DNA of 64,000 nucleotides from PALSA-968 sp964387075 (GTDB lineage: Bacteria; Bacteroidota; Bacteroidia; B-17B0; Aurantibacillaceae), in the NCBI GenBank assembly GCA_964387075.1, contig CAYLVB010000006.1, positions 273,877 to 337,876 on the forward strand. Direction: 5' to 3'. The position numbers and the translations under genes were made by a program. Below, piece by piece: positions 33,901-42,952 of this stretch (position 1 is the first letter of the stretch; every line of letters starts with the position of its first letter). Under the pieces are notes generated by a model. It ran no database searches. It saw only the letters and a list, made by a program, of their open reading frames with translations, and was not told where the DNA came from.

Positions 33901-35932
33901 TGGTTGGGGTATTGGCGTTCAAAGTATAAGTTGACGAACAATGCGTCGAATCATTTCCCGCATTGGGGGTTGTTGGATCATCGTACACTTTAACCTCCAC
34001 TGTATCTGAGGAAGAAGCACAAACGCCGTTTGAAATGGTCCACGCAAAACTATGCGCCCCGATACCCATTGTAACGGATGTTGTAGGAGAACCCGCGGTC
34101 GTTATCGTTGCAGTTCCGGAAACAAGTGTCCACAAACCTGTTCCTACAGTTGGAGTATTTGCCCAAAGATTAAGCGAAGTACCAACACAAACACTGGAAT
34201 CAGCTCCCGCGATGGATAGGGTTGGCTGAGGATCAACTGTTATTAAAAGTCCGGCTGTGGTATCAGTCCCAATACAGCCCGAAAGAGAACTGATCACGCG
34301 ACGGAAATACGTTTTTGCACTCAGCGCACCGGGAGAATAGTTCTGCCCGTTATTGGTTCCCCCTGCCGCCACCCAATTAATGCTGTCAGGGCTTTGCTGC
34401 CACAGGTATGTGTATGGAGGCGATCCTCCCGTAGGATAAGTTCCGTTGAGCATTGCGGGTGTTTGTCCCTCGCAAATGGTTTGTGTTGTGCTGATCTGGT
34501 TATTCTTCAATGCCACGCAGCCTATCTTGGCCACAAAAGCGTTGGGTGGCCCATCGGCCGCCAGTGTCGTTGCATTGAAGACCGCGTTGTTGGCGTACTC
34601 TCCACCCAGGTAAATGTCGCCGTTCGAATAAGTGCTTACTCCATACGGAATATCCGCTCCGTTATCTCCTGCCTGGTTGGCCCACATAAATTTTCCCGAA
34701 TCGCTGTAGAGAGTAATAAATACATCTTCGTTACCGGTAGAAGTCAACGTAGGTCCATTGGCATATGTAAGTGAACTTTGAAAATACCCGGTTACGGCCA
34801 GGGCATTCACGGTATCTATCTCAATAGCCATGCCCTCTTCGTTGCTCGCTCCACTTTCAGAAAGTACCCATTTGGTGTTGCCTGTCGCCTTGTCCAATTG
34901 CGCCACATACATATCGAGACCGGCCGCTGTACTGTTGACGGGGTTTGAAACATAGGAAGGAAAATCTGCGCCGGCGCTAATAGAACCCGTTACATAAACG
35001 CCATTCGCGTTCTCAGCAATGCCTCTTCCAAAATCCGGACTGTTACTGTGGATGCCTTTCAGCCAGTTGAATGGTCCTGAAACGGAGAACGACAAAACAA
35101 AAGCGTCTTCGGAAGATGGATTGGGATTACTGAGGTTTGCCACGTTCGTTCCGGTATATCCGTAAATACTGAGTGTAGAACCTTTGAAATCACCGGTAAC
35201 ATACACGTCGGCATTATCTGCAGTAATGTCACGCGCAAAAGTAGAGGGGCCAGCGCCTCCATCGGCCAGCCATTGAATATTTCCATTGGCATCATACGAG
35301 GCCACAAAAAGGTTCTCGCCAGGCATAGCGGATACGGTTGGGATGCCGGAGAAACTTCCCGAACCTGTAAAATACCCTGTTACAAAAACGTAATTGGTAT
35401 TATGCCCGATCGCGGCACCTTCATCATCACCAGAACCGCCGGCTCTTCTTGCCCAGACCAATTGACCCGAAGGATTATATTTAGCAACAAAAATGTCTTT
35501 CCCACCACTGGAGGACATTAGGGAAGACACAACCGATGTTCCTTTAAAATCGGCAATGTTCTCAAAATACCCGGTAACATAAATATTACCGCTGGCCGCA
35601 ACCGTTACACTTCGGCATCCGTCATCCTGGTTATTGCCAATAGGAAATGCCCAGATCACATTTCCTCCCGATGTATACTTGGCTACAAAACCGCCGCCTA
35701 ATGCGGTTAAAAAATTCAACCCGTAAAAAGAACTGAGATTACTATTAAAAACTCCAACAGCAACCACATCGCCATTGTTAGGGTCAACGGCCACGTCATT
35801 CACTACCTCCCCCGCACCGGTGTGCACATCTTCTGCCCAGGCCCAGGCCGGAGCCTGCGCACGAATTTCAAGGTTACCGGCTCCCAGCAAGCACAAGAGT
35901 AAAAGATAAAATATGTACCCCCTTCTCATCAA
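30974..35932 (-). CDS. Giant SBBP/Ig-repeat surface protein with T9SS type B C-terminal domain
   Basis: 1652 residues. Signal peptide 1-25. Residues 30-470 are SBBP-type propeller repeats (GNIYVTGYF, WARRAGGSGDDEG, DVYVTGDF). One linking domain (475-572) resembles Ig-like/SprB modules. Residues about 573-1562 contain twelve repeats of about 82 residues, each with a D..ICS motif, a T.G.G.W core and an NG.CP.S motif. The C-terminus (about 1563-1652) is the gliding-motility-associated type B signal (VPNGFSPNGDFVNDVFEI, FNRWGNLVYE). It is the first gene of the operon with PorP/SprF. Function is likely adhesion or a surface filament. Confidence 0.9.
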   Translation of the reverse strand: MMRRGYIFYLLLLCLLGAGNLEIRAQAPAWAWAEDVHTGAGEVVNDVAVDPNNGDVVAVGVFNSNLSSFYGLNFLTALGGGFVAKYTSGGNVIWAFPIGNNQDDGCRSVTVAASGNIYVTGYFENIADFKGTSVVSSLMSSSGGKDIFVAKYNPSGQLVWARRAGGSGDDEGAAIGHNTNYVFVTGYFTGSGSFSGIPTVSAMPGENLFVASYDANGNIQWLADGGAGPSTFARDITADNADVYVTGDFKGSTLSIYGYTGTNVANLSNPNPSSEDAFVLSFSVSGPFNWLKGIHSNSPDFGRGIAENANGVYVTGSISAGADFPSYVSNPVNSTAAGLDMYVAQLDKATGNTKWVLSESGASNEEGMAIEIDTVNALAVTGYFQSSLTYANGPTLTSTGNEDVFITLYSDSGKFMWANQAGDNGADIPYGVSTYSNGDIYLGGEYANNAVFNATTLAADGPPNAFVAKIGCVALKNNQISTTQTICEGQTPAMLNGTYPTGGSPPYTYLWQQSPDSINWVAAGGTNNGQNYSPGALSAKTYFRRVISSLSGCIGTDTTAGLLITVDPQPTLSIAGADSSVCVGTSLNLWANTPTVGTGLWTLVSGTATITTAGSPTTSVTMGIGAHSFAWTISNGVCASSSDTVEVKVYDDPTTPNAGNDSTHCSSTYTLNANTPTNGAGTWSVIAGSASVTAVSSPNSGVTGLTIGANTFVWTISNGPCASRSDTVTITRDAPPTSALAGSDQVICASTDTLNGNIPSVGSGSWNVLSGGATVSNPTQNNSAVTGLATGSNTFEWVIMNGTCPASRDTVNIQVDTNPTPAAAGNDQTICSSSYTLTGNTPSVGSGTWTVYSGGSTVVAVNSPGSAVNNLSVGNNVFVWTTSNGVCPSSSDSVAISVDASPSASFAGNPQTLCNDSANLNAAIPTVGTGTWSVVSGGSTISNPAQNNSLVYNLNPGMHVFMWSVGNGVCPISTSTVAITVDTNPSAAFAGTDQTICSSTATLVATAPATGVGSWNTLLGGATVATSTANTTSVSGLSTGINTFEWVTTNGTCPASRDTVQITVDASPSTSNAGNPQSICSASVTLNAVQPPIGTGNWNVLSGGATVLVPSQNNSSATGLSLGANGFEWVVSNGTCPPSRDTVVITVDADPSAANAGIDQILCASTSTLNATVPVIGTGNWTTAGSATVANSSQNNSVVNGLVTGQNLFIWTISNGTCPSTTDTVKITVDAMPSTANAGPGQSVCSTTTNLGAVIPSTGSGSWTVVQGGALVSFPSSATSIVNGLSIGMNIFQWTVSNGTCPSNSDTVSIFFYQTPSSAIAGSDQLICSAMATLSASGPSIGAGSWSVVTGPATVGSPSSPSTNVNNLVTGQNIFAWTVTNGVCPASADTVIITVSPPPSTANAGPDQNVCINAAATNLAAVVPAVGNGIWTKVGGSAVIANPTQTSSGVSGLSVGFNLFVWTVSNSVCPASTDTVRVLVSPLPTYANAGFDASVSSSTITLSANTPTIGNGTWSLVSGSGTFTSVISPNTNVSGLGFGDNVFGWTISNGICPDSYDEVIIHVNDLVVPNGFSPNGDFVNDVFEIPGIDIAGSAKLEVFNRWGNLVYENDDYKNNWAGKNLAGEDLTDDTYYYTLVIAKTKVYKGFLVLKRK
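31247..34216 (-). repeat. Twelve tandem ~246-base repeats encoding Ig-like domains
   Basis: The DNA encodes about twelve consecutive domains of 82-84 residues with recurring protein motifs. Nucleotide identity between copies looks moderate, so the copies have diverged. The last repeat has lost its first cysteine (DASVSSS instead of D..ICSS). Confidence 0.8.
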
Positions 35933-36204
35933 AACCTCGTTCTACTAAGTCAAACTCTTAAATTACTAAACCTAACCGTTTGTCAGTGACAAAAAAGTTA
36001 GAGTTTTAAACAAATAAATATAGTAAAAAAAATCCATAAATCAATGAAAAACAATCGAATAGATTAATTTTGTTAAAAATCGGTGGGTATATGGTTTTCC
36101 TGACATAACGACCTGAAAATGAGAAAAACCAATGGTTTTATGTATGGGTCCGAAAATTGACAGAAGGCCGGGAAATACTAACTTTAAAAAAATTTATATC
36201 CTTT

Positions 36205-36819
36205 ATGAAAAGATCAAGCGTTATCCTGGGAGTTATTGTGTTCGTAATTGCTTTGCTGGGCATGAATGCCTGCGGCTCATATAACACCATGGTTGAGAAG
36301 AACGAAACCGTTACTTCACAATGGCAACAGGTAGAGAATCAATACCAGCGACGGATGGACCTGATACCAAACATCGTGAGCACTGTACAGGGCCAGGCGG
36401 ATTTTGAAAAATCAACTTTACAGGCTGTGATCGAAGCACGCGCGGCTGCAACACAGGTAAAACTGGACCCCAGCAAACTGGATGAAGAATCGATGAAGAA
36501 GTTCCAGGCCGTGCAGGGGCAATTGTCCTCAGCGCTTTCACGTTTACTGGTGGTTTCTGAGAATTACCCTAATCTACAGGCAAACCAGGGATTTTCTGAA
36601 CTTCGCACACAATTAGAAGGTACCGAGAACCGTATTGCGAATGAGCGTATGAAGTTCAATAACACGGCACAGGATTTCAATACCTATATCCAGAAATTTC
36701 CGAAGAACTTATGGGCAGGCATGTTTGGTTTTAACAAGCGTGCTTACTTTGAGATGAAAGAAGGCGCTGACACCGCTCCTTCCGTGAAGTTCGACTTCGA
36801 CAAGAAAAAAAGTGAGTAA
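36205..36819 (+). CDS. lemA: LemA family protein
   Basis: 204 residues from ATG 36205. An in-frame start at 36157 would add 16 residues before the membrane anchor. N-terminal membrane segment or lipobox-like end (MNACGSYN), then the LemA coiled coil: TVTSQWQQVENQYQRRMDLI, NTAQDFNTYI. LemA proteins are membrane-associated and of uncertain function. They are regularly found beside TPM-domain genes, as here, where it overlaps the next gene by 8 bases. The upstream region has a TAATTTTG -7-like element at 36065-36072, far from the start. Confidence 0.93.
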   Translation: MKRSSVILGVIVFVIALLGMNACGSYNTMVEKNETVTSQWQQVENQYQRRMDLIPNIVSTVQGQADFEKSTLQAVIEARAAATQVKLDPSKLDEESMKKFQAVQGQLSSALSRLLVVSENYPNLQANQGFSELRTQLEGTENRIANERMKFNNTAQDFNTYIQKFPKNLWAGMFGFNKRAYFEMKEGADTAPSVKFDFDKKKSE

Positions 36820-37249
36820 GGCCGCGGATTTCTTTACCAAAGAAGAGGTTGACAGGATTGTTAACTCGATAGCGAAAGCTGAAAAGCTTACTTCGGGCGA
36901 GATACGCCTGCATGTGGAAGACACCTGCGACAAAGAAGTATTGAGGCGCGCGGAAGAGGTATTTACCAAATACAAAATGCATGAAACGGCTGAAAGGAAC
37001 GGAGTGCTTTTCTATCTTGCAGTGGCCAGTAAGGATTTCGCCGTGGCGGGTGATAAAGGTATTCATGAGAAAGTAACACAAAGCTTTTGGGAGGAGATCA
37101 ATAAACTGGTGCTTGCGCATTTTAAAGAAGAAAAATTTGCGGAAGGGCTTTGCAAAGGAATTGAACTGTGCGGCGGGCAATTACAGAAATATTTTCCATT
37201 GAAGGAGAATGACACCAACGAATTGAGCGATGAGATCTCCTATTCATAA
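36812..37249 (+). CDS. TPM domain-containing protein
   Basis: 145 residues, GTG start overlapping lemA by 8 bases. It consists of a single TPM (YgcG-type) domain without a signal peptide: FFTKEEVDRIVNSIAKAE, EKLTSGEIRLHVED, VLFYLAVASKDFAVAGDKGI and FWEEINKL. TPM domains have a thermolysin-like-associated fold and are linked to photosystem repair in plants. The bacterial role is not defined. It probably works with the following exported TPM protein. Confidence 0.88.
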   Translation: MSKAADFFTKEEVDRIVNSIAKAEKLTSGEIRLHVEDTCDKEVLRRAEEVFTKYKMHETAERNGVLFYLAVASKDFAVAGDKGIHEKVTQSFWEEINKLVLAHFKEEKFAEGLCKGIELCGGQLQKYFPLKENDTNELSDEISYS

Positions 37250-38036
37250 AATCCTTAAAAGAGGTGTTCTGTGTTTCGCGCTTTTGTGCGTGACCTTTCA
37301 ACCGCTCTTTTCACAAAATGTGCCTGATCGGCCGCTGCCCCAGCGTTTGGTAAATAACCTTTCGAGGGAATTTCCGGATCTTTTAAGCAAGGAAGAACAG
37401 GACAAGCTGGAGGGAAAGCTCGAGAATTTTTCGAACGAAACCTCCAACCAGGTTTGCGTGGTGATCATTGATTCGCTTTGGGGATTTTCGGCAGCGGACC
37501 TCGCCGAGCGCATTCTTACTACATGGGGCGTTGGGCTGAAAGAAAAGAATAACGGTGTGGTGATACTTGTAAAACCAACCGGTGGCCAGGGTGAGCGGGA
37601 TGTTTTTATAGGCACCGGTTATGGAATTGAAGGAGTGATCCCGGATATTACTGCGCAAAAGATCGTTGACCATGAAATTATTCCCGAATTCAAAAAAGGG
37701 AGTTTTTACAATGGACTGGATAAAGCCACCACGGTTCTTATGGCGCTTGCCAAAGGAGAATACAATGAAAAAGATTACAGGAGCAAGATAAGTTCAAAAG
37801 ACAAGGGAGGAAACTGGAGATACGTGATCATTGGCTTTGTTATTCTGATCATCATTTCACGATTCTTTCGTAAAAGCGGTTTTACTTCTTATACCGGATC
37901 GGGTCGTTACATGGGTGGCGGCTTTGGAAGTGGTTGGGGAGGCGGCAGCTGGGGCGGAGGTAGTTCTGGTGGAGGCGGCTGGGGCGGCTTTGGTGGAGGT
38001 TCCGGCGGTGGCGGCGGCGCGGGCGGAAAATGGTAA
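37230..38036 (+). CDS. Membrane-anchored TPM domain protein with Gly-rich tail
   Basis: 268 residues, overlapping the previous gene by 20 bases. Signal peptide about 1-29, TPM domain 30-180 (LSKEEQDKLEGKL, VCVVIIDSLWG, VFIGTGYGIEGVIPD), membrane helix about 192-210 and a C-terminal tail of Gly/Ser/Trp (GGGSWGGGSSGGGGWGG) in the last 45 residues, typical of YgcG. The set lemA-TPM-TPM is a conserved arrangement in Bacteroidota. Confidence 0.9.
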   Translation: MRSPIHKILKRGVLCFALLCVTFQPLFSQNVPDRPLPQRLVNNLSREFPDLLSKEEQDKLEGKLENFSNETSNQVCVVIIDSLWGFSAADLAERILTTWGVGLKEKNNGVVILVKPTGGQGERDVFIGTGYGIEGVIPDITAQKIVDHEIIPEFKKGSFYNGLDKATTVLMALAKGEYNEKDYRSKISSKDKGGNWRYVIIGFVILIIISRFFRKSGFTSYTGSGRYMGGGFGSGWGGGSWGGGSSGGGGWGGFGGGSGGGGGAGGKW

Positions 38037-38040
38037 AACA

Positions 38041-38069
38041 AAAACGCCCCGGTGTCTTACCGAGGCGTT
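38041..38069 (-). terminator. Terminator of the SBBP-repeat gene
   Basis: Stem AACGCC..CGGT (38043-38053) / ACCG.GGCGTT (38059-38069) with one mismatch. Reading on the minus strand a T-run (GTTTTTGTTTT) follows. It lies between two convergent genes and may also stop the plus-strand transcript. Confidence 0.75.
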
Positions 38070-38090
38070 CGGTATAATTCTACTATTATC

Positions 38091-40451
38091 TTATTTTTCT
38101 TTCACGAACTTCCGGGTGGTCTCGCCCACGGCATCGGTCAATTTCAAAATATAACTTCCTGCAGGCAGCGCGCTCACATCCACATCAAACGTGTTCATCC
38201 CTTTCTTCGCTTCAGGAACTTCTTTCCTCACCAAAGAACCCTGCGCATTCCAAATCTCAATACTTACTATACCGCCTTTCTCCATTTCAGTTTCGATCGT
38301 TACTACAGATTGAGCTGGAACCGGGTATAATTTAAAGGTACTGTTTGCCGCGCTGTAAGAAGCAACACCGGTGGTTTGCGCCGGTGCAAATTTCAGCACA
38401 CGAATATTATTACTATCGGCGCCACACACATAAATATTTCCCGACGGATCGGTATCAAGACCTCTTCCCTCGTTGCTGTCATCATCACCGTAGTAAGTGT
38501 TCCATTGCATGGCCCCGTTCGGAGTGAACCAGGCAATAAAAAAGTCGAAGTAATTGCCGCCATCACCCTGCACGCCCTGGTAAAAAACATTATCGGCGGG
38601 CACCATGGTTGGGAAATCGGTGGAGGCCGACGCACCCGTTACGTAAATTCCGTTAAAAACATCATAGCATATGCCTAATCCCATATCCACACCCGAACCA
38701 CCAAGATGAGTAGACCATGGAAGTGCTGTTCCGGTAGGATTCACTTTAAAAACAAAAGCGTCGTGCATACCAAGACTGTTATGGGTGCTGTCAACATATG
38801 CGCCTCCGCCCGGGTTGAAGACCGGGAAGGCAGAAGAGAAAGTATAGCCCGTAACGTACGCATTACCGGCATTATCCACCGCAATATCTTCCGGGATATC
38901 CGCGTCGTTGCTACCCACGAAAGTTGAATACTGTATCGCGCCACTGCTGGCGCTCATTTTCATCACAAAACCATCTTCCGAGGAGTAAATGCTCGCGTTA
39001 TTGATCTGGAAAGCGCCGGCAGTTACCGAGAATTGCCCAACAGAGGTTCCTGTTACAAAAACATTCGTGAAATTAGGATCCAAGGTAATGCCCCGTCCTT
39101 TATCTTCATCGTCGCCTCCGCAAAAAGTAGCCCATTGCACAGCGCAGGATGTATTTAATTTCATAACAAATGCATCATACACATTATTCTTCACAGCCTG
39201 TATCGGGTTTACCGTAGGAAAGTTTGCCGAGTTGGTATAACCGGTGAGGTAAGAGTTACCGGCCGCATCAGCAACAAGCGCGTTTGCTTGCTCATTACCT
39301 GTAGATCCATAATAAGATGCCCACTGTCTTACACCCGCGTTATCCAGTTTTAAGAATGCCACATCGTTGGTTCCTCCCTGGAAAGCCGGAGAGACACCAC
39401 CCTGCGTAGGAAAATTTGTTGAGCTGGTAAAGCCCGCCACATAGCAATTTCCGCCAAGGTCGGCACCTATGCCTTTACCCCATTCGTTATTACTGCCACC
39501 GTAATAGGTAGACCACAACATGGTGCCGGCACCATTTAGCCGGAAGATCACCATATCATCATTGCCGGCGTGAGTTCCCTGGTAGGCGTTAAGCGTTGGA
39601 AAGTCGCTTGCACCCGAGAAACCGGTGATGATCACATTCCCCGTTCCGTCCCGAGGACAAACCAAAGCGTTCCCGTAATCGAGGCCCGACGAAAGTTCCT
39701 TCACGCTCCACTGCAAAGGCGGATCAATGATCAATTCATAGTGCGGATCATAAGAACCTATAGAGTATTTCAGTTCGTTTTTGTGAACCTTAAAAGTTCC
39801 TTCTACTTTTTTTCCATCTGCCTGGTAAATATTCAACGCACCTTCGGTGATGTCTCCGTAAGTACTGTGCAAAACCAATTTGGTTTTGTTCTCAAGTATA
39901 TTGATCGAAGAAGCGCCTTTATAAAGGATGCCGATCTTAGAAGCATCGGCACCCGGGTGCACGATGAAATCATACGATAAACCCTTCTCGTCATCCGCGT
40001 TCAGTACCCAATCTATACCGGGATACACGTTCGCTATGGTAACATGTTGCCAGGTCTTAACGCCCAGTATCCCATCCGGGCAATGCGGATAATAGAAATT
40101 GGCCAGGCCATGCACCTGCCTCTCCACCTTCACATTTTCTGGTTTGATGACTGCACCCTGCAGCAGCATGTCGATCTTGCTCCAGTGTATCTTATAATTT
40201 TCGGCCATAGCGGTTTCAGCATTCACCCCGCCTTCCTTTTTGTAGAAAACGTAGGTGATACCGCTGGTTGTAACAAAGATACCAGGAGCGGTTCCGGTTG
40301 TTTTAAACAGCACCGTGGTAGCTGTCTTGCCATCGGCTCCGGCCACCTGGCCTTTATTCTCGCGAAAACCCAACTGGCTCTTTACAGGATTTCCTGCGAA
40401 GATCAAAGCCGGCATAACCGCTAATGCGGAAAGAGTAGTGATTTTTCTCAT
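38091..40451 (-). CDS. SBBP-repeat beta-propeller protein with T9SS type A sorting domain
   Basis: 786 residues. Signal peptide about 1-19. An N-terminal cap region (20-250, DUF7948-like) precedes six or more SBBP repeats (about 250-700: GLDYGNALV, GNCYVAGFTSSTNFPT, VYVTGTSVG). The last 75 residues form the T9SS type A signal: FKLYPVPAQSVVTIE, GSYILKLTD. It is exported to the cell surface or medium. Function is not known. Similar propellers bind sugars or serve as extracellular scaffolds. Confidence 0.88.
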   Translation of the reverse strand: MRKITTLSALAVMPALIFAGNPVKSQLGFRENKGQVAGADGKTATTVLFKTTGTAPGIFVTTSGITYVFYKKEGGVNAETAMAENYKIHWSKIDMLLQGAVIKPENVKVERQVHGLANFYYPHCPDGILGVKTWQHVTIANVYPGIDWVLNADDEKGLSYDFIVHPGADASKIGILYKGASSINILENKTKLVLHSTYGDITEGALNIYQADGKKVEGTFKVHKNELKYSIGSYDPHYELIIDPPLQWSVKELSSGLDYGNALVCPRDGTGNVIITGFSGASDFPTLNAYQGTHAGNDDMVIFRLNGAGTMLWSTYYGGSNNEWGKGIGADLGGNCYVAGFTSSTNFPTQGGVSPAFQGGTNDVAFLKLDNAGVRQWASYYGSTGNEQANALVADAAGNSYLTGYTNSANFPTVNPIQAVKNNVYDAFVMKLNTSCAVQWATFCGGDDEDKGRGITLDPNFTNVFVTGTSVGQFSVTAGAFQINNASIYSSEDGFVMKMSASSGAIQYSTFVGSNDADIPEDIAVDNAGNAYVTGYTFSSAFPVFNPGGGAYVDSTHNSLGMHDAFVFKVNPTGTALPWSTHLGGSGVDMGLGICYDVFNGIYVTGASASTDFPTMVPADNVFYQGVQGDGGNYFDFFIAWFTPNGAMQWNTYYGDDDSNEGRGLDTDPSGNIYVCGADSNNIRVLKFAPAQTTGVASYSAANSTFKLYPVPAQSVVTIETEMEKGGIVSIEIWNAQGSLVRKEVPEAKKGMNTFDVDVSALPAGSYILKLTDAVGETTRKFVKEK

Positions 40452-40594
40452 GGTCGAAAAGATTGGTTTGTTAAATTTATGGCAAAACCACCTGAAATCA
40501 AAATATTTAACGTTTTGTTCGTCCCCGCTTTATAACCACTTATTAGCCAAAACCTGCCAGTTACAAATTAGGCCCTCTAAGCCATTAAAAATGT

Positions 40595-40602
40595 TATTTT
40601 TG
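40595..40602 (+). promoter_or_regulatory. Candidate -7 element of the TonB-receptor gene
   Basis: TATTTTTG, perfect TAnnTTTG match, ends 19 bases before the ATG at 40622. A weak TTAG box lies at 40568-40571. Confidence 0.45.
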
Positions 40603-40621
40603 TGCCTTATTTTTACGATCC

Positions 40622-42952
40622 ATGAATAAGGCCCTCGCCTATTGTATATTTTTTGTTTTGCTGGGTGGCTTTTTTTCCAAGTCCCAGGCTCAAAATAGCG
40701 GAAACATCCGCGGGTTTGTTTACACCAAAGATAACGGTGAGCCCGCTCTCTTCACCAATGTATACTTAAAGGGTACTACCCAGGGAGCCTCTACCGACAT
40801 CAACGGATTCTTTTCGATCACAAAAATTACCCCCGGCACTTATACCCTAATGGCTACCTATCTCGGTTATGATACGGCCAAGGAAGAGATCACGATCAAA
40901 GCGGGACAGATCATCAACAAAAAATATTACCTCACCAAAGCAGCCATACAATTAACTGAGATTGTACTAACCGCCGAAATGCAGGCAAAGAAAGAAGATA
41001 CCAAGGTATCGGTTCAGAAGATCGACCCGGTGATGATCAACAAGCTGCCGAGCGTAGGTGAACCAGACCTCGCCCAGTACCTGCAGGTATTACCGGGCGT
41101 GGTGTTTACAGGCGACCAGGGCGGGCAGCTGTATATTCGTGGAGGTGCACCCGTGCAGAATAAGGTTTTACTCGACGGGATGATCATCTACAATCCTTTT
41201 CATTCCATCGGGCTTTTCTCTGTTTTCGATAATGATATTATTAAGAATGCCGACGTGTATACCGGGGGGTTTGGTGCAGAATACGGAGGAAGGACCTCTT
41301 CGGTGATGGACATAACAACCCGCGACGGAAACAAAACCCGTCTTGGCGGAAAAGCCTCCGTGTCGACCTTTGGCGCCAAAGCTATGGTACAAGGACCACT
41401 TGTAAAACTGAAAGAGAACGGAACTACCAGTATGTCGTATTTAGTTACCGGAAAGACCTCGTATCTGCCTTACACCTCTAAATACCTCTACGGCTATGCT
41501 GACACTGCCGGTTTGCCTTTTGGTTACACCGACCTGTATGGAAAGGTATCGCTTAACACTAACAACGGGTCGAAATTGAACCTTTTTGGATTTAATTTCA
41601 CGGATCATGTAGATTATCCGGGCATTGCCACATTCAAGTGGGCCTCTAGCGGCGCGGGAAGCAGCTTTGTATTGGTACCCGGAAATTCAAGTACACTTAT
41701 AGAGGGAAACTTTGCGTACTCACAATACAGGATCAGGCAGGAAACACCGGTGATCTTACCCCGCTCCAGTTCCATCAATGGTTTTAACGGAGGATTCAAA
41801 TTCTCCAATTTCATTGGCAGAAATGAGCTGCGTTATGGGTTTGAGCTGATCGGTTTCGGTACCAATTTCGACTTCCATGACGATTTCGGGCGTTCTATCA
41901 AACAGGAGGCCTCCTCGACTGAAATTGCCGGCTATGTGAAAGCAAAACTCGTTTTCCTGAACCGAAAACTGATCCTCGAACCTAGTTTTCGCGCGCATTA
42001 TTACGCTTCTGTTCTGCAGCTTTCGCCCGAGCCGCGTTTTTCCGGAAAATACAACATCAACAATTGGTTACGCGTAAAATTTGCCACCGGGCTTTACGCC
42101 CAGAACCTGCTTGCGGCCAATTCCGACCGTGATGTGGTGAACCTGTTCTATGGTTTTTTATTCAGCCCGGCAAACCTGCAGGATGAATATTCACCCAAGC
42201 CCGGCATGGCTTACGACAGTCCCGTAAAGAGCCGGCTTCAAAAAGCCAATCACCTGATAGCCGGCGTAGAGTTTGACGTTTTAAAACATTTTGATATTAA
42301 TATTGAAGCTTACCAAAAACAGTTCACTTTCCTTACCAGCATCAATCGCGACAAGATCGTGGATGAGACCGATCATCCGGACTTTCCCGATTATCTAAAG
42401 AAAGACGTGATCGTTGAGACCGGCTACGCGCGCGGTATCGACCTGGTTGTGAAATACGATGTGAAACGTTTTTATTTCTGGGTAACCTACTCACTTGCAT
42501 ACAACCGCCGCTGGGACGGAGTGCGGGAATATTTCCCGGTCTTCGACCGCAGGCACAACGTGAACCTGGTTAGCTCCTATTCGCTCGACAAAAAGAAACA
42601 TTGGGAAGTAAGCGCGCGCTGGAACATGGGAACAGGCTTCCCGCTTACGCCTACTGCGGGATATTACCAGCAGCTCAGCATGTCCAACTACATGGGCAAT
42701 TATACCACACAGAATGGCAGCCTGGGCTACGTATCAGGCGGGCTTTTCTCTCAGCGTCTCCCGGATTACCATCGACTGGATATCTCGGTTAAGTATAAAT
42801 ACAATTGGTCGGAACACACCGTAATGGAAGTAACTGCCGGTGCCACCAACGTGTATAACCGCGCGAATATCTTTTATTTCGATCGGGTAACGTTCAAGCG
42901 TAAGAATCAATTGCCGATCCTGCCCAGTTTGAACATGAGCTTTACTTTCTAA
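40622..42952 (+). CDS. TonB-dependent receptor with carboxypeptidase-like regulatory domain
   Basis: 776 residues. Signal peptide 1-23, then a CarboxypepD_reg-like domain (25-110: NIRGFVYTKDNGEPALFTNV, GASTDINGFFSI), a plug domain (about 115-245: QYLQVLPGVVFTGDQGGQL, YIRGGAPVQNKVLLDG) and an outer-membrane barrel to the end. No SusD-like partner is next to it, so it is not a standard glycan-uptake locus. Substrate unknown. It could import metal chelates or another scarce compound. It converges on waaA with a 4-base overlap. Confidence 0.9.
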   Translation: MNKALAYCIFFVLLGGFFSKSQAQNSGNIRGFVYTKDNGEPALFTNVYLKGTTQGASTDINGFFSITKITPGTYTLMATYLGYDTAKEEITIKAGQIINKKYYLTKAAIQLTEIVLTAEMQAKKEDTKVSVQKIDPVMINKLPSVGEPDLAQYLQVLPGVVFTGDQGGQLYIRGGAPVQNKVLLDGMIIYNPFHSIGLFSVFDNDIIKNADVYTGGFGAEYGGRTSSVMDITTRDGNKTRLGGKASVSTFGAKAMVQGPLVKLKENGTTSMSYLVTGKTSYLPYTSKYLYGYADTAGLPFGYTDLYGKVSLNTNNGSKLNLFGFNFTDHVDYPGIATFKWASSGAGSSFVLVPGNSSTLIEGNFAYSQYRIRQETPVILPRSSSINGFNGGFKFSNFIGRNELRYGFELIGFGTNFDFHDDFGRSIKQEASSTEIAGYVKAKLVFLNRKLILEPSFRAHYYASVLQLSPEPRFSGKYNINNWLRVKFATGLYAQNLLAANSDRDVVNLFYGFLFSPANLQDEYSPKPGMAYDSPVKSRLQKANHLIAGVEFDVLKHFDINIEAYQKQFTFLTSINRDKIVDETDHPDFPDYLKKDVIVETGYARGIDLVVKYDVKRFYFWVTYSLAYNRRWDGVREYFPVFDRRHNVNLVSSYSLDKKKHWEVSARWNMGTGFPLTPTAGYYQQLSMSNYMGNYTTQNGSLGYVSGGLFSQRLPDYHRLDISVKYKYNWSEHTVMEVTAGATNVYNRANIFYFDRVTFKRKNQLPILPSLNMSFTF

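Noticed and set aside
31247..34216. Tandem ~246-base repeats considered as a CRISPR or satellite array
   Set aside because: The units are too long, diverged and coding in frame throughout; they are protein domains.
35933..36204. Promoters for the adhesin operon and lemA in the AT-rich divergent spacer
   Set aside because: Only an isolated TAATTTTG at 36065-36072 is seen for lemA, 130 bases from its start, and no clear box for the adhesin side. Too weak to list.
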